Of a stretch of 64,000 nt of DNA, positions 22,958 to 33,039 are shown in pieces. The DNA comes from Selaginella tamariscina. Taxonomy: Eukaryota; Streptophyta; Lycopodiopsida; Selaginellales; Selaginellaceae. The position numbers and the translations under genes are program-made. Below the pieces are notes generated by a model. The model saw only the letters and a list, made by a program, of their open reading frames with translations, did not search any database and was not told where the DNA came from. The stretch lies in assembly GCA_003024785.1 (NCBI GenBank), contig PUQB01000437.1, forward strand, positions 62,001 to 126,000, read 5' to 3'. Every line of letters starts with the position of its first letter. The stretch's first letter is position 1.

Positions 22958-25147
22958 TGTCAAGCCACTATCCAGGAAACAGGAAGAGAGCAGGATTCCA
23001 AGGACAGGAAGGCCTGACTCAGGAACAGGACCGAGAGCAGGACAGGAACTGAAAATAGGAACAGGACGGATCTAAGAGCAAGACAGGATCAGGATAGGAT
23101 CCGGGAGCGAGACAGGAACAAGACAGGATCCCGGAGTAGGATAAGATCCAGGGGCAGGACAGAAACATGAGCGAGACAGGAACAGGACAGGAAACAAGAC
23201 GAGAACAAGACAAGACGAAATTGATCGTAGTAAGACTGGTGTTGATAGTAACTGATTGTACAACAATTAGGTCGGAGCTTTTATGCTCACAACTCCAAGA
23301 GCTAATCTAGGCATGCATGCAAAAGTGGTTGCATGCATGCAAAGTGTTTGCATGCATGCAGAGGCTAAGATGAGTCCACATGTCCCTTATCCTCTAGGCA
23401 TATCCTGTGCCATATCCTGTAGGAATATCCTGCAACCGAATCCTGTGTCCGGAATCCTGGTAGGAATATCCTGTAGGAAAATCCTACAACCATATCCTGT
23501 ATCTGGAATCCTATAGGAAAGTCCTGTAACCCATGTCCTGTATCCGGAATCCTGTATTCTGTATCGGGTCGTGACAGTGTCCTGCTCCACCACAATACAA
23601 GCACAGGTTCTCACTACGACGACGTGCTTCTCCGCAGCGGAAAGAGAGCCACGCTTGGATTTCTCAACCTCCATAGGAACTCCCAGAGGGTGGTGCAGGA
23701 ACACGTACCACAGCTGCAGGATTGGTTGCAGGAACTGCTGACGGGATCTTTCCTGGACGCTCGAACAAACGGTTGTCGCAACGAACAGCTTTTTGCATGA
23801 TCTCCGCTAATGTTGGGCATCCGGTAACGTAAGGAGAAGGTCCTTCACGTCGTCCCTCAACCCAAAACGGAAGTGTTCGACTCAATGCAGTCTCGTCCCA
23901 TGGAATGTTCGTGCAAAGTTGCTGAAATTCGGATGATAAACGGAAGCTGGTCGGGATCCTTGAGTGAGCTTCCGTAACTTCGTGCATGCAGAACCGGTAC
24001 TTATCAGGATCTCCAAAACAGGCTTCAAAGGCAGCCACGAAACCTTCAAAGTCTTCCATCAATGGATCGTCACGCTCCAGCAAGGGGGCAACCCAAGCCC
24101 GTGGAGATCCACTTAGTAAGGATGCCAAAAGACCCACCTTTTGAGCATCAGTCGAGTAGCGTCGTGGTTGCATACGGATCAAGAGCCGATCTGATTCAGG
24201 AAACCTTGGAAATCGGCACGATTGCCACTGAACTTCTCTGGCATGCTAACCTTCGGCTCCAAAGAAAAGTTTGATGAAGAGGAACCACCGATGCCTGGGA
24301 GAGAGCCTGCGCAACAGCCTTGGAGGATGCATCAACAGCTGCATGTGCCGCAAGGGTGGAACTTTGCAGGTCGGGTGACCACTTGGCGCAAAGTGGCCAG
24401 CTCATGAAGTAGCATTTGGTGCTCGTGTTGAAAACGCTCAAAATCAGCCATGATCTAGAAAGAAAAAAAAGGAGGAAAATGAAGGAAAGGAATCAAGAAA
24501 AAGGTAGCTGGAAACGGAGAACTATGAAGCAGTTACTATCAAATTGTCAAGCCACGATCCAGGAAACAGGAAGAGAGCAGGATTCTAAGGACAGGAAGGC
24601 CTGACTCAGGAACAGGACCGAGAGCAGGACAGGAACTGAAAATAGGAACAGGACGGATCTAAGAGCAAGACAGGATCAGGATAGGATCCGGGAGCGAGAC
24701 AGGAACAGGACAGGATCCCGGAGTAGGATAGGATCCAGGGGCAGGACAGGAAACAGGAGCGAGACAGGAACAGGACAGGAAACAAGACGAGAATAAGACA
24801 AGACGAAATTGATCGTAGTAAGACTGTGTTGATAGTAACTGATTGTACAACAATTAGGTCGGAGCTTTTATGCTCACAACTCCAAGAGCTAATCTAGGCA
24901 TGCATGCAAAAGTGTTTGCATGCATGCAGAGGCTAAGATGAGTCCACATGTCCCTTATCCTCTAGGCATATCCTGTGCCATATCCTGTAGGAATATCCTG
25001 CAACCGAATCCTGTGTCCAGAATCCTGGTAGGAATATCCTATAGGAAAATCCTGCAACCCATTATCCTGTATCCGGAATCCTGTAGGAAAGTCCTGTAAA
25101 CCCATGTCCTGTATCCGGAATCCTGTATTCTGTATCGGGTCGTGACA
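22958..25147 (-). mobile_element. Nested gag-only LTR element
   Basis: LTRs at 22958-23576 and 24545-25147 are nearly identical and belong to the same family as those of retrotransposon 1. The internal part is only 968 bp and contains gag up to the zinc knuckle; protease to chromodomain are absent. The target duplication GCCAA (22953-22957 and 25148-25152) lies inside the pol region of retrotransposon 1. Removing the insert joins TGTAGCCAA to CTGCGAACGGATGTC, matching the uninterrupted TGTAGCCAATTGCAAATGGA in retrotransposon 2 (about 32930). The LTRs also carry GCATGCATGC repeats (about 23310-23360) not seen in the outer LTRs. Confidence 0.92.
23577..24450 (-). CDS. gag fragment of the nested element
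   Basis: Gag-type frame 24182-23664 with MIRMQPRRYSTDAQKVGLLA and GSPRAWVAPLLERDDPL, the capsid-like region that chromoviral gag proteins carry. The N-terminal part is in another frame at 24441-24196. It ends at the start of the CCHC region, directly abutting the 3' LTR. Frame breaks mean it may not make a full protein. Confidence 0.75.
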
Positions 25148-25148
25148 G

Positions 25149-26620
25149 CCAACTGCGAACGGATGTCTTGTAGGAGTGTTGAATTTGCTGGAGCCTGATG
25201 AACCTGTAGTGCTGCAAGCCGGAGTCAATCAAGACCCAACAACACTTGTCTTTGGCTCATATACAGGATCGCCCGGGACTGGTGCAAGGTAAGAGCGCCT
25301 AGACAATGTGTCCGCCTTGCCATTCTGAAAACCGGGCCTATAGACGATGACGAAATCAAAACGTGATAGGAACTCCACCCACCTAGCCTGTTGCCGACTG
25401 AGAACTCGAGCCGTTTGAAAATACTCCAAGTTCTTGTGATCCATAAGAACTTGTACAGGATGCGCAACACCTTCCAGGAAATGCCGCCACTCCTCGAACG
25501 AATCCACAATGGCCTTGAGTTCCTTGTTATGAATCTTGTAATTGATCTCTGCCAAAAGGAACTTACGAGAGTGAAAAGCTATAAGATGAAGCAACTTGTC
25601 TTCTCTAACTTGTGATAGGACGGATCCTACTGCAAAAATCCGAGGCATCTACTTCAACGAAGAAAGGACGAGAAGGATCAGGATGTGCTAAAATCGAGGC
25701 TGTCGTTGAAGGCGTCCTTGAGTGTTGTGAATGCAGTTCTGCCTTGTCGGACAAGAGAAAACCCCTGTGCACTTGGTGAGTTCCGGAGTGGAAGTACACG
25801 CTTGGAGAAGTCCTGTATGAACGCCTGTAGAAGTTTGCAAAGCCAAGGAAACATTGTACATCTCGTACAGACTTGGGCCTCTCCCACTCCACGATGGTCT
25901 TCACCTTGTGCATGTCCATGGAAACGCCAGCAGGAGAGACGATGTAGCCCAAGAACTCCACAAATCCCTATCGAAAAAACACTTCTCCAACTTCGCATAC
26001 AGGCCATGCTCGCGAAGCCGCTGTAGAACTAATCGTACATGCTTGTCATGTGCCGCCTGGTCCTTGGAGAAAATCAAAATGTCGTCGAGGTAGATCACCA
26101 CAAACTGGTCCAAGAAGTCACGAAAGATGTCGTTCACCATGTGTTGGAACACGGCTGGGGCATTGGTAAGGCCGAAAGGCATCACCGTGTACTCGAAGTG
26201 TCCATACCTTGTACGAAAGGCAGTCTTCCACTCATCGCCTGGACGAATCCGTACAAGGTTGTAGGCCCCTCGTAAGTCGATCTTCGTGAACACCTTTGCT
26301 CCTCGCAGCCGATCGAGAAGTTCCGGGATCAATGGCAACGGGTACCGATTCCGAATGGTGACTTGATTCAAACCCCTGTAGTCCACAACCAAACGTAAAC
26401 TCCCATCCTTCTTCTTGACAAAGAAGATAGGTGCTCCTGCAGGGGACTTTGAGTGACGAATGAAGCCGGATGCCAAGTTGTCCTCGATGTACTGACGAAG
26501 AACCTCCAACTCTGTGGGTGACAATGCATAAATCGGTCCGAACGGTGGAGTCTTTCCTTCGCAAGATCAATAGGACAGTCGTAGGACCTGTGAACAGGAA
26601 GAACTGCAGCCTTGTGCTTG
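25149..26620 (-). CDS. Reverse transcriptase and RNase H, retrotransposon 1
   Basis: Reverse transcriptase frame 26524-25901: [47 protein letters not shown], the [11 protein letters not shown] block and the catalytic VVIYLDD. A one-base frame change near 25965 leads to [13 protein letters not shown]. RNase H (frames 25961-25605 and 25648-25229) has a connection [26 protein letters not shown] and KADTLSRR. The domain order and motifs are those of Ty3/gypsy elements. The catalytic YLDD is intact; the frame is not. Confidence 0.9.
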
Positions 26621-26632
26621 TCAAAAACGTCC

Positions 26633-27200
26633 TTAAAGGAGTGATACTTGGATGGTAGGGAAGAAGGAGGAGAAGGAAAGGAGAGGAGAAGGAGATTGAA
26701 AAACAGGAGAGTCAGATACAGGAAAGGTAGAAGAGGACGTAGGAGTTACTTGAAAGGCAAAAAGGTGGAAAGGAGCAGGATCAGTGGCAAGTTCATGCAT
26801 GGTAGTGGTAAGAACTCGGAGAGGAGAAGGAGGGAGCTGTGACTGAAAAAGAGGAAGGATCTTGGGGGTGGAACAAAGCAGAGTAACAAAAGGAGGCAGG
26901 ATTGGAGAAACCTGTGTGGATGTTGACGAGTGTACAGGATTGGAAGAATCCTGTACAGAAGTCCGTGGTTGCACAGGAGTGAGGGAAGCCTCGAGTGTGC
27001 TGACGAACCAACAGGAGGTGGATCCTGTTGAGGAGGAACCTTCGACACTGATACAGGATTGGAAGAACCCTGTACAGGAATCACAAACTTACAGGAGTGG
27101 AGAGAGCCTGCGGATGTGCTGAGGAACTGACATGAGGTGAATCCTGTCGAGGAGGAGTCTTCAACACTGATACAGGAACAGGCACGGTCAATCCTGTAGC
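26633..27200 (-). other. Pro/Ser/Thr-rich linker between protease and reverse transcriptase
   Basis: About 190 codons of low-complexity, Pro/Ser/Thr/Leu-rich translation (PFHLFAFQVTPTSS, PLLSFSSFFPT) with repeats of the DNA word ACAGGATTGGAAGAATCCTG (near 26935 and 27052). The same stretch, diverged, exists in retrotransposon 2 (about 34440-34830). It is an unusual addition between protease and RT; function unknown. Confidence 0.6.
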
Positions 27201-27210
27201 TTGTACTGCC

Positions 27211-27580
27211 TCAGATACTAAGGATGTATCCTGCACAGGAAGGTACAGGATTGATCCTAGCTGTCGGAGAGGAAAACGTGAGCGTCCTAGACCTCCAGTC
27301 GATCTGCGGATTTGCAACAACGAACCATGGCATGCCCAAAATGATGGGAGTCGACCGAGTCTTGATCAAGTTGAAGGAAATTGAACAGTTGAATGTGCCA
27401 TGACTGCAAGAGAGAGGTTCGGTAGCATGGGTAACTGCGCCAGAAGCAATCAGACGCCCATCGGCCACCTCTACAGGAACTGCACGCTTCAACTTCACCA
27501 CCAAATGCCATGTTGAGTTGCAAAAGTGTCATCCATGAAACATGCATTTGCACCAGTGTCTAACAGGGCAAACTCCTTGA
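27211..27580 (-). CDS. Aspartic protease, retrotransposon 1
   Basis: Minus-strand frame near 27575-27540 gives FALLDTGANACFMDD, the catalytic D-T-G-A of retroviral-type proteases, followed after a frame change by KLKRAVPVEVADGRLI and LGMPWFV-ANPQIDW. It matures the Gag-Pol polyprotein. Confidence 0.85.
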
Positions 27581-27749
27581 GCTCTCGATTATTAAATGAA
27601 TTGTACAGGAAACTTGAGTGATGGAATGGTATGAGCAGCACCAATGGAGCCTGCACCTACGTCCAACTTCGCGGCTCCTAGACGAAGTGGACATTGAAGT
27701 TTTCCGACTGAACTTCAGCTTCAACTTCACGCGTCTTGAACTTCCTGGC

Positions 27750-28640
27750 TTTAATAGGACATCTGCCACCTTGTGTCCTGCTTCACCACAATACAAGCAT
27801 AGGTTCTCACTGCGGCGACGTTGCTTCTCAGCAGCGAAAGAGAGCCACGCTTGGATTTCTCAACCTCCATAGGAACTACTCCAGAAGGTGGTAGGAACAT
27901 GTACCACAGTGCAGGATTGGTTTGCAGGAACTGCTGACGGATCTTTCCTGACGACGCTCGAACAAACGGTTGTCGCAGCGAACGCTTGTTGCATGATCTC
28001 CGCTAATGTTTGGGCATCCGGTAACGTAAGGAGAAGGTCCTTCACGTCATCCCTCAACCCAAAACGGAAGTGTTCGATCAATGCAGTCTCGTCCCATGGA
28101 ATGTTCGTGCAAAGTTGCTGAAATTCGATGCATAGACGGAAGCTGGTCGGATCCTTGAGTGAGCTTGTAACTTCGTGCATGCGAACGGTACTTATCAGGA
28201 TCTCCAAAGCAGGCTTCAAAGGCAGCCACGAAACCTTCAAAGTCTTCCATCAATGGGTCGTCACGCTCCAGCAAGGGGGCAACCCAAGCCCGTGGAGATC
28301 CACTTAGTAAGGATGCCAAAAGGCCAACCTTTTGTGCATCAGTCGAGTAGCGGCGTGGTTGCATGCGGATCAAGAGCCGGATCTGATTCAGGAAACCTTG
28401 GAAATCGGCACGATTGCCACTGAACTTTTGGCATGCTGATCTTCGGCTCCGAAGAAAAGTTCGATGAAGAGGAACCACCGATGCCTGAGAGAGAGCCTGC
28501 GCAGCAGCCTTGGAGGATGCATCAGCAGCTGCATGTGCCGCATTGGTGGAACCTTGCAGATCGGTGACCACTTGGCGCAAAGTGGCCAGCTCATGAAGCA
28601 ACATTTGGTGCTCGCGTTGAAAGTGCTCAAAATCAGCCAT
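27750..28640 (-). CDS. gag with CCHC knuckle, retrotransposon 1
   Basis: Start at 28640 (MADFEHFQREHQMLLHELAT), 92 nt after the 5' LTR. A coiled N-terminus is followed by the capsid-like block (RRYSTDAQKVGLLASLLSGS, LMEDFEGFVAAFEACFGD). A frame change near 28190 leads to FRLCIEFQQLCTNIPWDETA and the region before the zinc knuckle; the knuckle itself (LCLYCGEAGHKVADC pattern) lies near 27795-27760. Confidence 0.85.
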
Positions 28641-28717
28641 GATCTATGAAAGAAAAAAGGAAAAACGAAGGAAAAGAATCAAGAAAAAAAAGTAGCTGGA
28701 AACGGAGCTATGAAAGC

Positions 28718-28729
28718 AGTTACTATCAA
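28718..28729 (-). promoter_or_regulatory. Predicted self-priming primer-binding site, retrotransposon 1
   Basis: TTGATAGTAACT on the minus strand, 2 nt after the 5' LTR. It is the exact reverse complement of AGTTACTATCAA, the predicted first 12 nt of the element's own transcript (29035 leftward). The nested element has the same site at 24531-24542. No match to the 3' end of a tRNA (TGG...) is present. Confidence 0.7.
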
Positions 28730-28731
28730 AC

Positions 28732-29309
28732 TGTCAAGCCACGATCCAGGAACCAGGAAGAGAGCAGGATTCCAAGAACAGAAGGCTTGACTCAGGAACA
28801 GGACAGAGAGCAGGACAGGAACTAGGAACTCAGGAGCAAGACGGAACGGATAGGATCCGAGCAGAGACAGGAATAGGATAGGATCCGGGAGCAGACAGGA
28901 AGGCGCAGGACAGGATCCAGGAACAAGACAGGAACTGGACAGGATCCAGGAGCGAGACAAGGAGAGACAAGAAGCAAGAAGACAAGAACAAGACAAGACA
29001 AGATTGATCGTAGTAGACTGGTGTTGATAGTAACTGATTGTACAACAATTAGGTCGGAGCTTTTATGCTCACAACTCCAAGCTAATCTGGTCATGAGTCT
29101 AATCTAGTCATGAGTTTAATCTAGTCATGAGCTAAGAATAGTGACCCTTATCCTCTAGGCATATCCTATAGCATATCCTATAGGCATATCTTGTAGGTAT
29201 ATCCTGTAGGAATATCCTGTAGGCATATCCTGTAACCCGTATCCTATATCCTGTATCCGGAATCCTGCATCCTGTATCCTATATCCGGAATCTTGTTCGG
29301 GTTGTGACA
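28732..29309 (-). repeat. 5' LTR of retrotransposon 1
   Basis: 578 bp. On the minus strand U3 begins TGTCACAACC. A TATA-type box (ATAAAA, 29066-29061) lies 31 nt upstream of the predicted start at 29035 (AGTTACTATCAA). R/U5 continues with repeats of the GTCCTGTTCC type to TTGACA at 28732. Confidence 0.92.
29061..29066 (-). promoter_or_regulatory. TATA box in the LTR
   Basis: ATAAAA on the minus strand within GAGCATAAAAGCTCC, conserved in all six LTRs. The spacing of about 31 nt to AGTTACTATCAA suits a Pol II start. Confidence 0.65.
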
Positions 29310-29314
29310 CTAGC

Positions 29315-29788
29315 CCTAAGTCTAAGGTATGACTTGACCACTCAAACCCTTAGGGGTTAGTCGTGGTTCTGAGTACCCCTTGTCACCTAAAGGGGTTGTA
29401 TTTTTCGATGAGGGTGATTCCTCTAGGGTAAGTGACGATGACTTAGCTCTGTCATGGGGGTATGTGAGAGACACATCTCTTTTGTGAGGTTAGGGCATGA
29501 GCCTGTCTAGGTCTATTGGGATAGGATCCTAAAGTCTACTTGGGATATCCTTTAGGGTTCAAGAGATGGTCATTATAGGGGCTTAGGGTAGGACTCTAAG
29601 TCTTTTGTTTAACTTGGCATCTGAGTCAGACTCTTGGGGTCATCTTGGCATTGCTCACACAAGGTGATGACATTGGATGGCCACTAGGCAGCCATGTGTT
29701 GTCACGTATTGGCCCTTCGGGTTAAAACTCTGACAGGCTATGGCGAGATAGTCCACAACTTGGGAAACATAGGGACACTTGTAGAACA
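29315..29788. repeat. Host repeat, unit 1 right part and start of unit 2
   Basis: Resumes the host repeat after retrotransposon 1. It contains GAGTCAGACTCTTGGGGTCA and GCTCACACAAGGTGATGACA, which recur near 37015-37065 after retrotransposon 2. Unit 2 starts near 29732 (AGGCTATGGCGAGATAGTCC). Confidence 0.65.
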
Positions 29789-30082
29789 CGGCCCCCCCTT
29801 AGGACATGTATAAAAAATAAAAAGAAAATTCACATTTACCTTAATTTCCAAAGGTTTCTTGCCTATAACATACACTAAAAAACCATTCCTAAATGCATTT
29901 AAATAAAAAAATATGTTAATTTAGAAGTGCATTAACCCTAAAGAGCCTTACGTTTTAATTTTCTAATTTTTAATCAAGATTTGGATTTTTTTTTTTACTT
30001 TATTTTATTAAATTTTCCTCCATATCATAACACTCAGTATCTTAAATCCCTCCTAAATAATATTGGAATAAAGGGGGGGCCG
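29789..30082. mobile_element. MITE-like insertion with CGGCCCCCCCTT ends
   Basis: A 294-bp AT-rich segment with terminal inverted repeats CGGCCCCCCCTTA (left) and TAAAGGGGGGGCCG (right), interrupting the host repeat relative to 20490. No coding. The target duplication is not clear. Confidence 0.55.
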
Positions 30083-30971
30083 TATTCTGCAAACTAGCCG
30101 AAACATAATCACATTAAAATGTGACATTGGGCTAAAGAGCACAAAATATACACTCAAGGTATGCCCTTTGTGGTTGTTTCATGGGCTTAACACCAAGGGG
30201 TTGGATACTTTAACAAATAGGCATGTTTGTGCTCGCATATGGGTGCTAAGCCTTGGGCATCTGCTAAAGAGAGTTTAGGTCTTGTAACTAGATGTGCTAT
30301 TGTCACATTCGGCTAGGGGGGTATTCTCCTTGGGATCCAAGGGTTGAATGACCTAAACTCTTTATTAAAGCTTATTCATAAGACACTTGCAAAGTCATGT
30401 ACTTACAGTTATCCAAACCTAGTCTTAAGGAATTTACTTAGTAGAACACTCGTGTTCGTCTATGGCGCACACTCATGTCCTCACTAAGTATTAACCTTAA
30501 CGCTAGAGTATGACTTGGACACTCAAACCCTTAAAAGCCAATTCACATGTGCCCTCACTCTCATGTGAGGGTGAAGGTGAGGTGACGGTTACACATGACC
30601 TATTTACCCTCATGTTATTACTTTAAATTTAATAAATTTTATTTTTTTTAAATAAAATAAATATAAATTAAAATTGTAAGCTTCTTAATTATATAAGTTT
30701 TTAAAAATAAATTAAAAGTTTTACGATTTATATTAATATATTCTATATAATGAAACACGTGGCAAGAAAAAGTATATTCTTACCCTCATGAGGGTGAGGG
30801 AATTTAATTAAATCTAAGTTTATTTAGACTCTTGCCCTCACGACCCTCAGGAAGGTGAGGGTAAAATTTTATATGTGACCCCAAGAGAGTAAAAAGATTC
30901 CTAAGGGTGAGGGCACATGTGAGCTACCTCTTAGGGGTTAGTTGTGGTTTAACCCTTGACACCCTAAAGAA
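30083..30971. repeat. Host repeat, unit 2, left part
   Basis: Collinear with 20500-20894 (TGTGACATTGGGCTAAAGAG, GGGTGCTAAGCCTTGGGCAT, CCTAGTCTTAAGGAATTTAC), interrupted by the Harbinger-type MITE. It ends at retrotransposon 2. More C-to-T-like differences than unit 1. Confidence 0.65.
30534..30930. mobile_element. Harbinger-type MITE (TTA target duplication)
   Basis: A 397-bp insertion in the host repeat. Terminal inverted repeats contain TCACATGTGCCCTCAC (left, from about 30542) and GTGAGGGCACATGTGA (right). It is flanked by TTA at 30531-30533 and 30931-30933. The empty site CCCTTAGGGGTTAG is seen in unit 1 at about 29348. A 3-bp TTA/TAA duplication is typical of PIF/Harbinger. A diverged relative lies at 59225-59720. 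Confidence 0.8.
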
Positions 30972-30976
30972 GTTGT

Positions 30977-31492
30977 TGTCAAGTCATGATCCAGGAACAA
31001 GAAAGCGAGCATAATTCCTAAAACAAGGAGGCTTGACTTAGGAGCAGGACAATGAGCAAGACAGGAACTAGGAACTCATGAGCAAACAAGGAGTAGGACA
31101 AGGAGCAAGACAAGAATTGGAGCAGGATAGGAACTAGAAACAAGACAAGAGTAAAAGACAAGAAGCAAGACAAGAATGATCGTAGAATGACTGGTGTTGA
31201 TAGTAACTAATTGTACAACAATTAGGTCAGAGCTTTTATGCTCACAACTCCAAGAACTAATCTGGTTATGAGCCTAATCTAGTCATGAGCTAAATATGGT
31301 GACCCTTATCCTCTAAGCATATCCTATAGCATATCCTGTAGGCATATCCTATAGAAATATCCTGTAGGTATATCATGTAGGAATATCCTGTAGGATATCC
31401 TGTAGGTATATCCTATAGGCATATTCTGTATCCTGTTTCCTATATCCTATATCATGTATTTAGAATCCTGCATCCTATATCAGGTTGTGACA
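30977..31492 (-). repeat. 3' LTR of retrotransposon 2
   Basis: 516 bp; TGTCAAGTCATGATCCAGG to GGTTGTGACA on the plus strand. TATA-like box and AGTTACTATCAA start are conserved (31196-31240). Confidence 0.9.
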
Positions 31493-31499
31493 GCACCTC

Positions 31500-31941
31500 C
31501 TCCTTAAGGACGAATTCCACGAGTCTTGGGACCTGGTTTAACAGGATAACACTGATGGAAGGTAACAACCTTGGAAGAAGCATAGAGTAAGTTGGATGCA
31601 GGTTCCCAAGTGCAATCGGTAGGCAAATAACCTTTCCAATCCACCAAGTATTGAAGTTGGCGGCGATGAAGACAAGAATCAAGAATGGCTGTAACTTCGT
31701 ACTCAGGTTCATTGTCAATGACCACATGAGGGGGAGAGAAGAAGCATGACCAAGAAGAGAAAAAGATGATATAGCTCCAACAAGGAGGTGTAAAACAAAG
31801 ATGAAGTTTCATCGTAGATAGTAACTCGAATCGAAAAGCTATAGGATTGACCTCAGCCGCAATCCTATAAGGGCCCAATCGTTGAAAATCCAACTTAGAA
31901 GAAGGCCTATTGGTGCGAATATGCCGACGAAGAAGCCACAC
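31500..31941 (-). pseudogene. Integrase C-terminus and chromodomain, retrotransposon 2
   Basis: Frame 31941-31504 with [18 protein letters not shown], then [20 protein letters not shown] and CTWEPASNLL: the same integrase tail plus chromodomain, with an Arg to Cys change and other decay. Confidence 0.8.
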
Positions 31942-31984
31942 GAGATCACCAATCTTGTATGCAAGTGCCAGCTGACGATAAACA

Positions 31985-32943
31985 TCAACATGATGCTTGT
32001 ATCGTTCCTGTTCCTGTAAAGATGAACCCGAAGATCATCCTGTACTTGACGAAGATGCTAGAGACGATCCTGTACTGCAGAAGCGGAAGAAGGAGCAGCA
32101 TGAGTAGCAAAGTCAAAACGTGGATGGTAGCTTGTGAGAGCGAAGAAAGGTGTTTGGCATGTAGATAAATGAACAGTGTTGTTGTAGGCAAACTCCGCCA
32201 TTGGAAAAGGTCGAACCAGTTGTCCTGTTGGTAACTGATGAAGCAGCAAAGATATTGCTTCAAGGTCTAAATCGTGCGTTTAGACTGCTCATCAGTTTGT
32301 GGATGATATACAGAAGAAAGATCCGCTTTTGACTTATGGACTTCGGAGAAGCTCTCGCCAAAATTGGACATGAATTGTGGGCCTCGATCAGAAACAATGC
32401 TCTCAGGAAGACCATAATGTTGGAACACTTCACGGATCACCAACTCAGCAATTGTCTGGCTTGTAGCCGTCTTGTTGCATGGTAGGAAATGAGCCTGTTT
32501 GGTGAAACGATCAACCACCACAAGAACTGCATCGAATCCACGAGAAGGAGGAAAATCTGTGAGGAAATCCATAGAAATGGATCTTCAAGGAGCAGAAGGA
32601 ACAGGAAGAGACGAAGAAGACCAGAGGGCGCGTGAAAGGCATCTTCGACCTGTTGTAGGTGTCACAACTTCGTACACTTTCACAGAACCTCACAACCCAG
32701 GCCACCAATAGTTGCGAGTCACCAACTCAACTGTCTTGGCCACACCAAAATGTCCTATAGCCGGGTTATGACAATCATGTACCACATGAGTCCTGCAAAC
32801 ACCAACATGAAATACAGGAGACCTTCCCGGTACAGGAGTCTGTCCTGTATGAATAACTTGTAGTCTGAACGAACTGGAAGAAGAGGAGCTTGCAATGTCA
32901 GGACTAATGTGTGATTTGCCAAGTCATTTGTAGCCAATTGCAA
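31985..32943 (-). pseudogene. Integrase, retrotransposon 2
   Basis: The frame 32572-32267 is the best preserved integrase core in the window: MDFLTDFPPSRGFDAVLVVV with the first Asp, [20 protein letters not shown] with the second, and HPQTDEQSKRTI in the Glu region. The zinc-binding part (about 32943-32680) and the C-terminal core are in other frames. Confidence 0.78.
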
Positions 32944-33039
32944 ATGGATGTCCTATAGAAGTGTTGAATTTGACGGAGCTTGATGAACCTGTAGTGCCGC
33001 AAGCCGAAAACGATCAAAACCCAACAACATTTGCTTTTG

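Larger units (their letters stand above)
20895..29314 (-). mobile_element. Ty3/gypsy chromovirus-type LTR retrotransposon 1 with nested element
   Basis: Full-length element read on the minus strand. LTRs are at 28732-29309 (5') and 20900-21482 (3'), both TG...CA with ends TGTCA/TGACA. The target duplication is CTAGC at 20895-20899 and 29310-29314. Gene order is gag, CCHC zinc knuckle, aspartic protease, a long Pro/Ser/Thr-rich linker, reverse transcriptase, RNase H, integrase and chromodomain. A purine-rich tract (AGGAGGAGGTGC on the minus strand, 21483-21494) borders the 3' LTR. There is no tRNA-type primer site. Several frameshifts break the coding parts. A nested gag-only element occupies 22958-25147. 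Confidence 0.93.

Noticed and set aside
25685-26093. Plus-strand open frames in the retrotransposon pol region
   Set aside because: Opposite to reverse transcriptase and RNase H coding on the minus strand.
28718-28731. tRNA-type primer-binding site after the 5' LTR
   Set aside because: No TGG-initiated complement to a tRNA 3' end; the sequence instead matches the element's own LTR.
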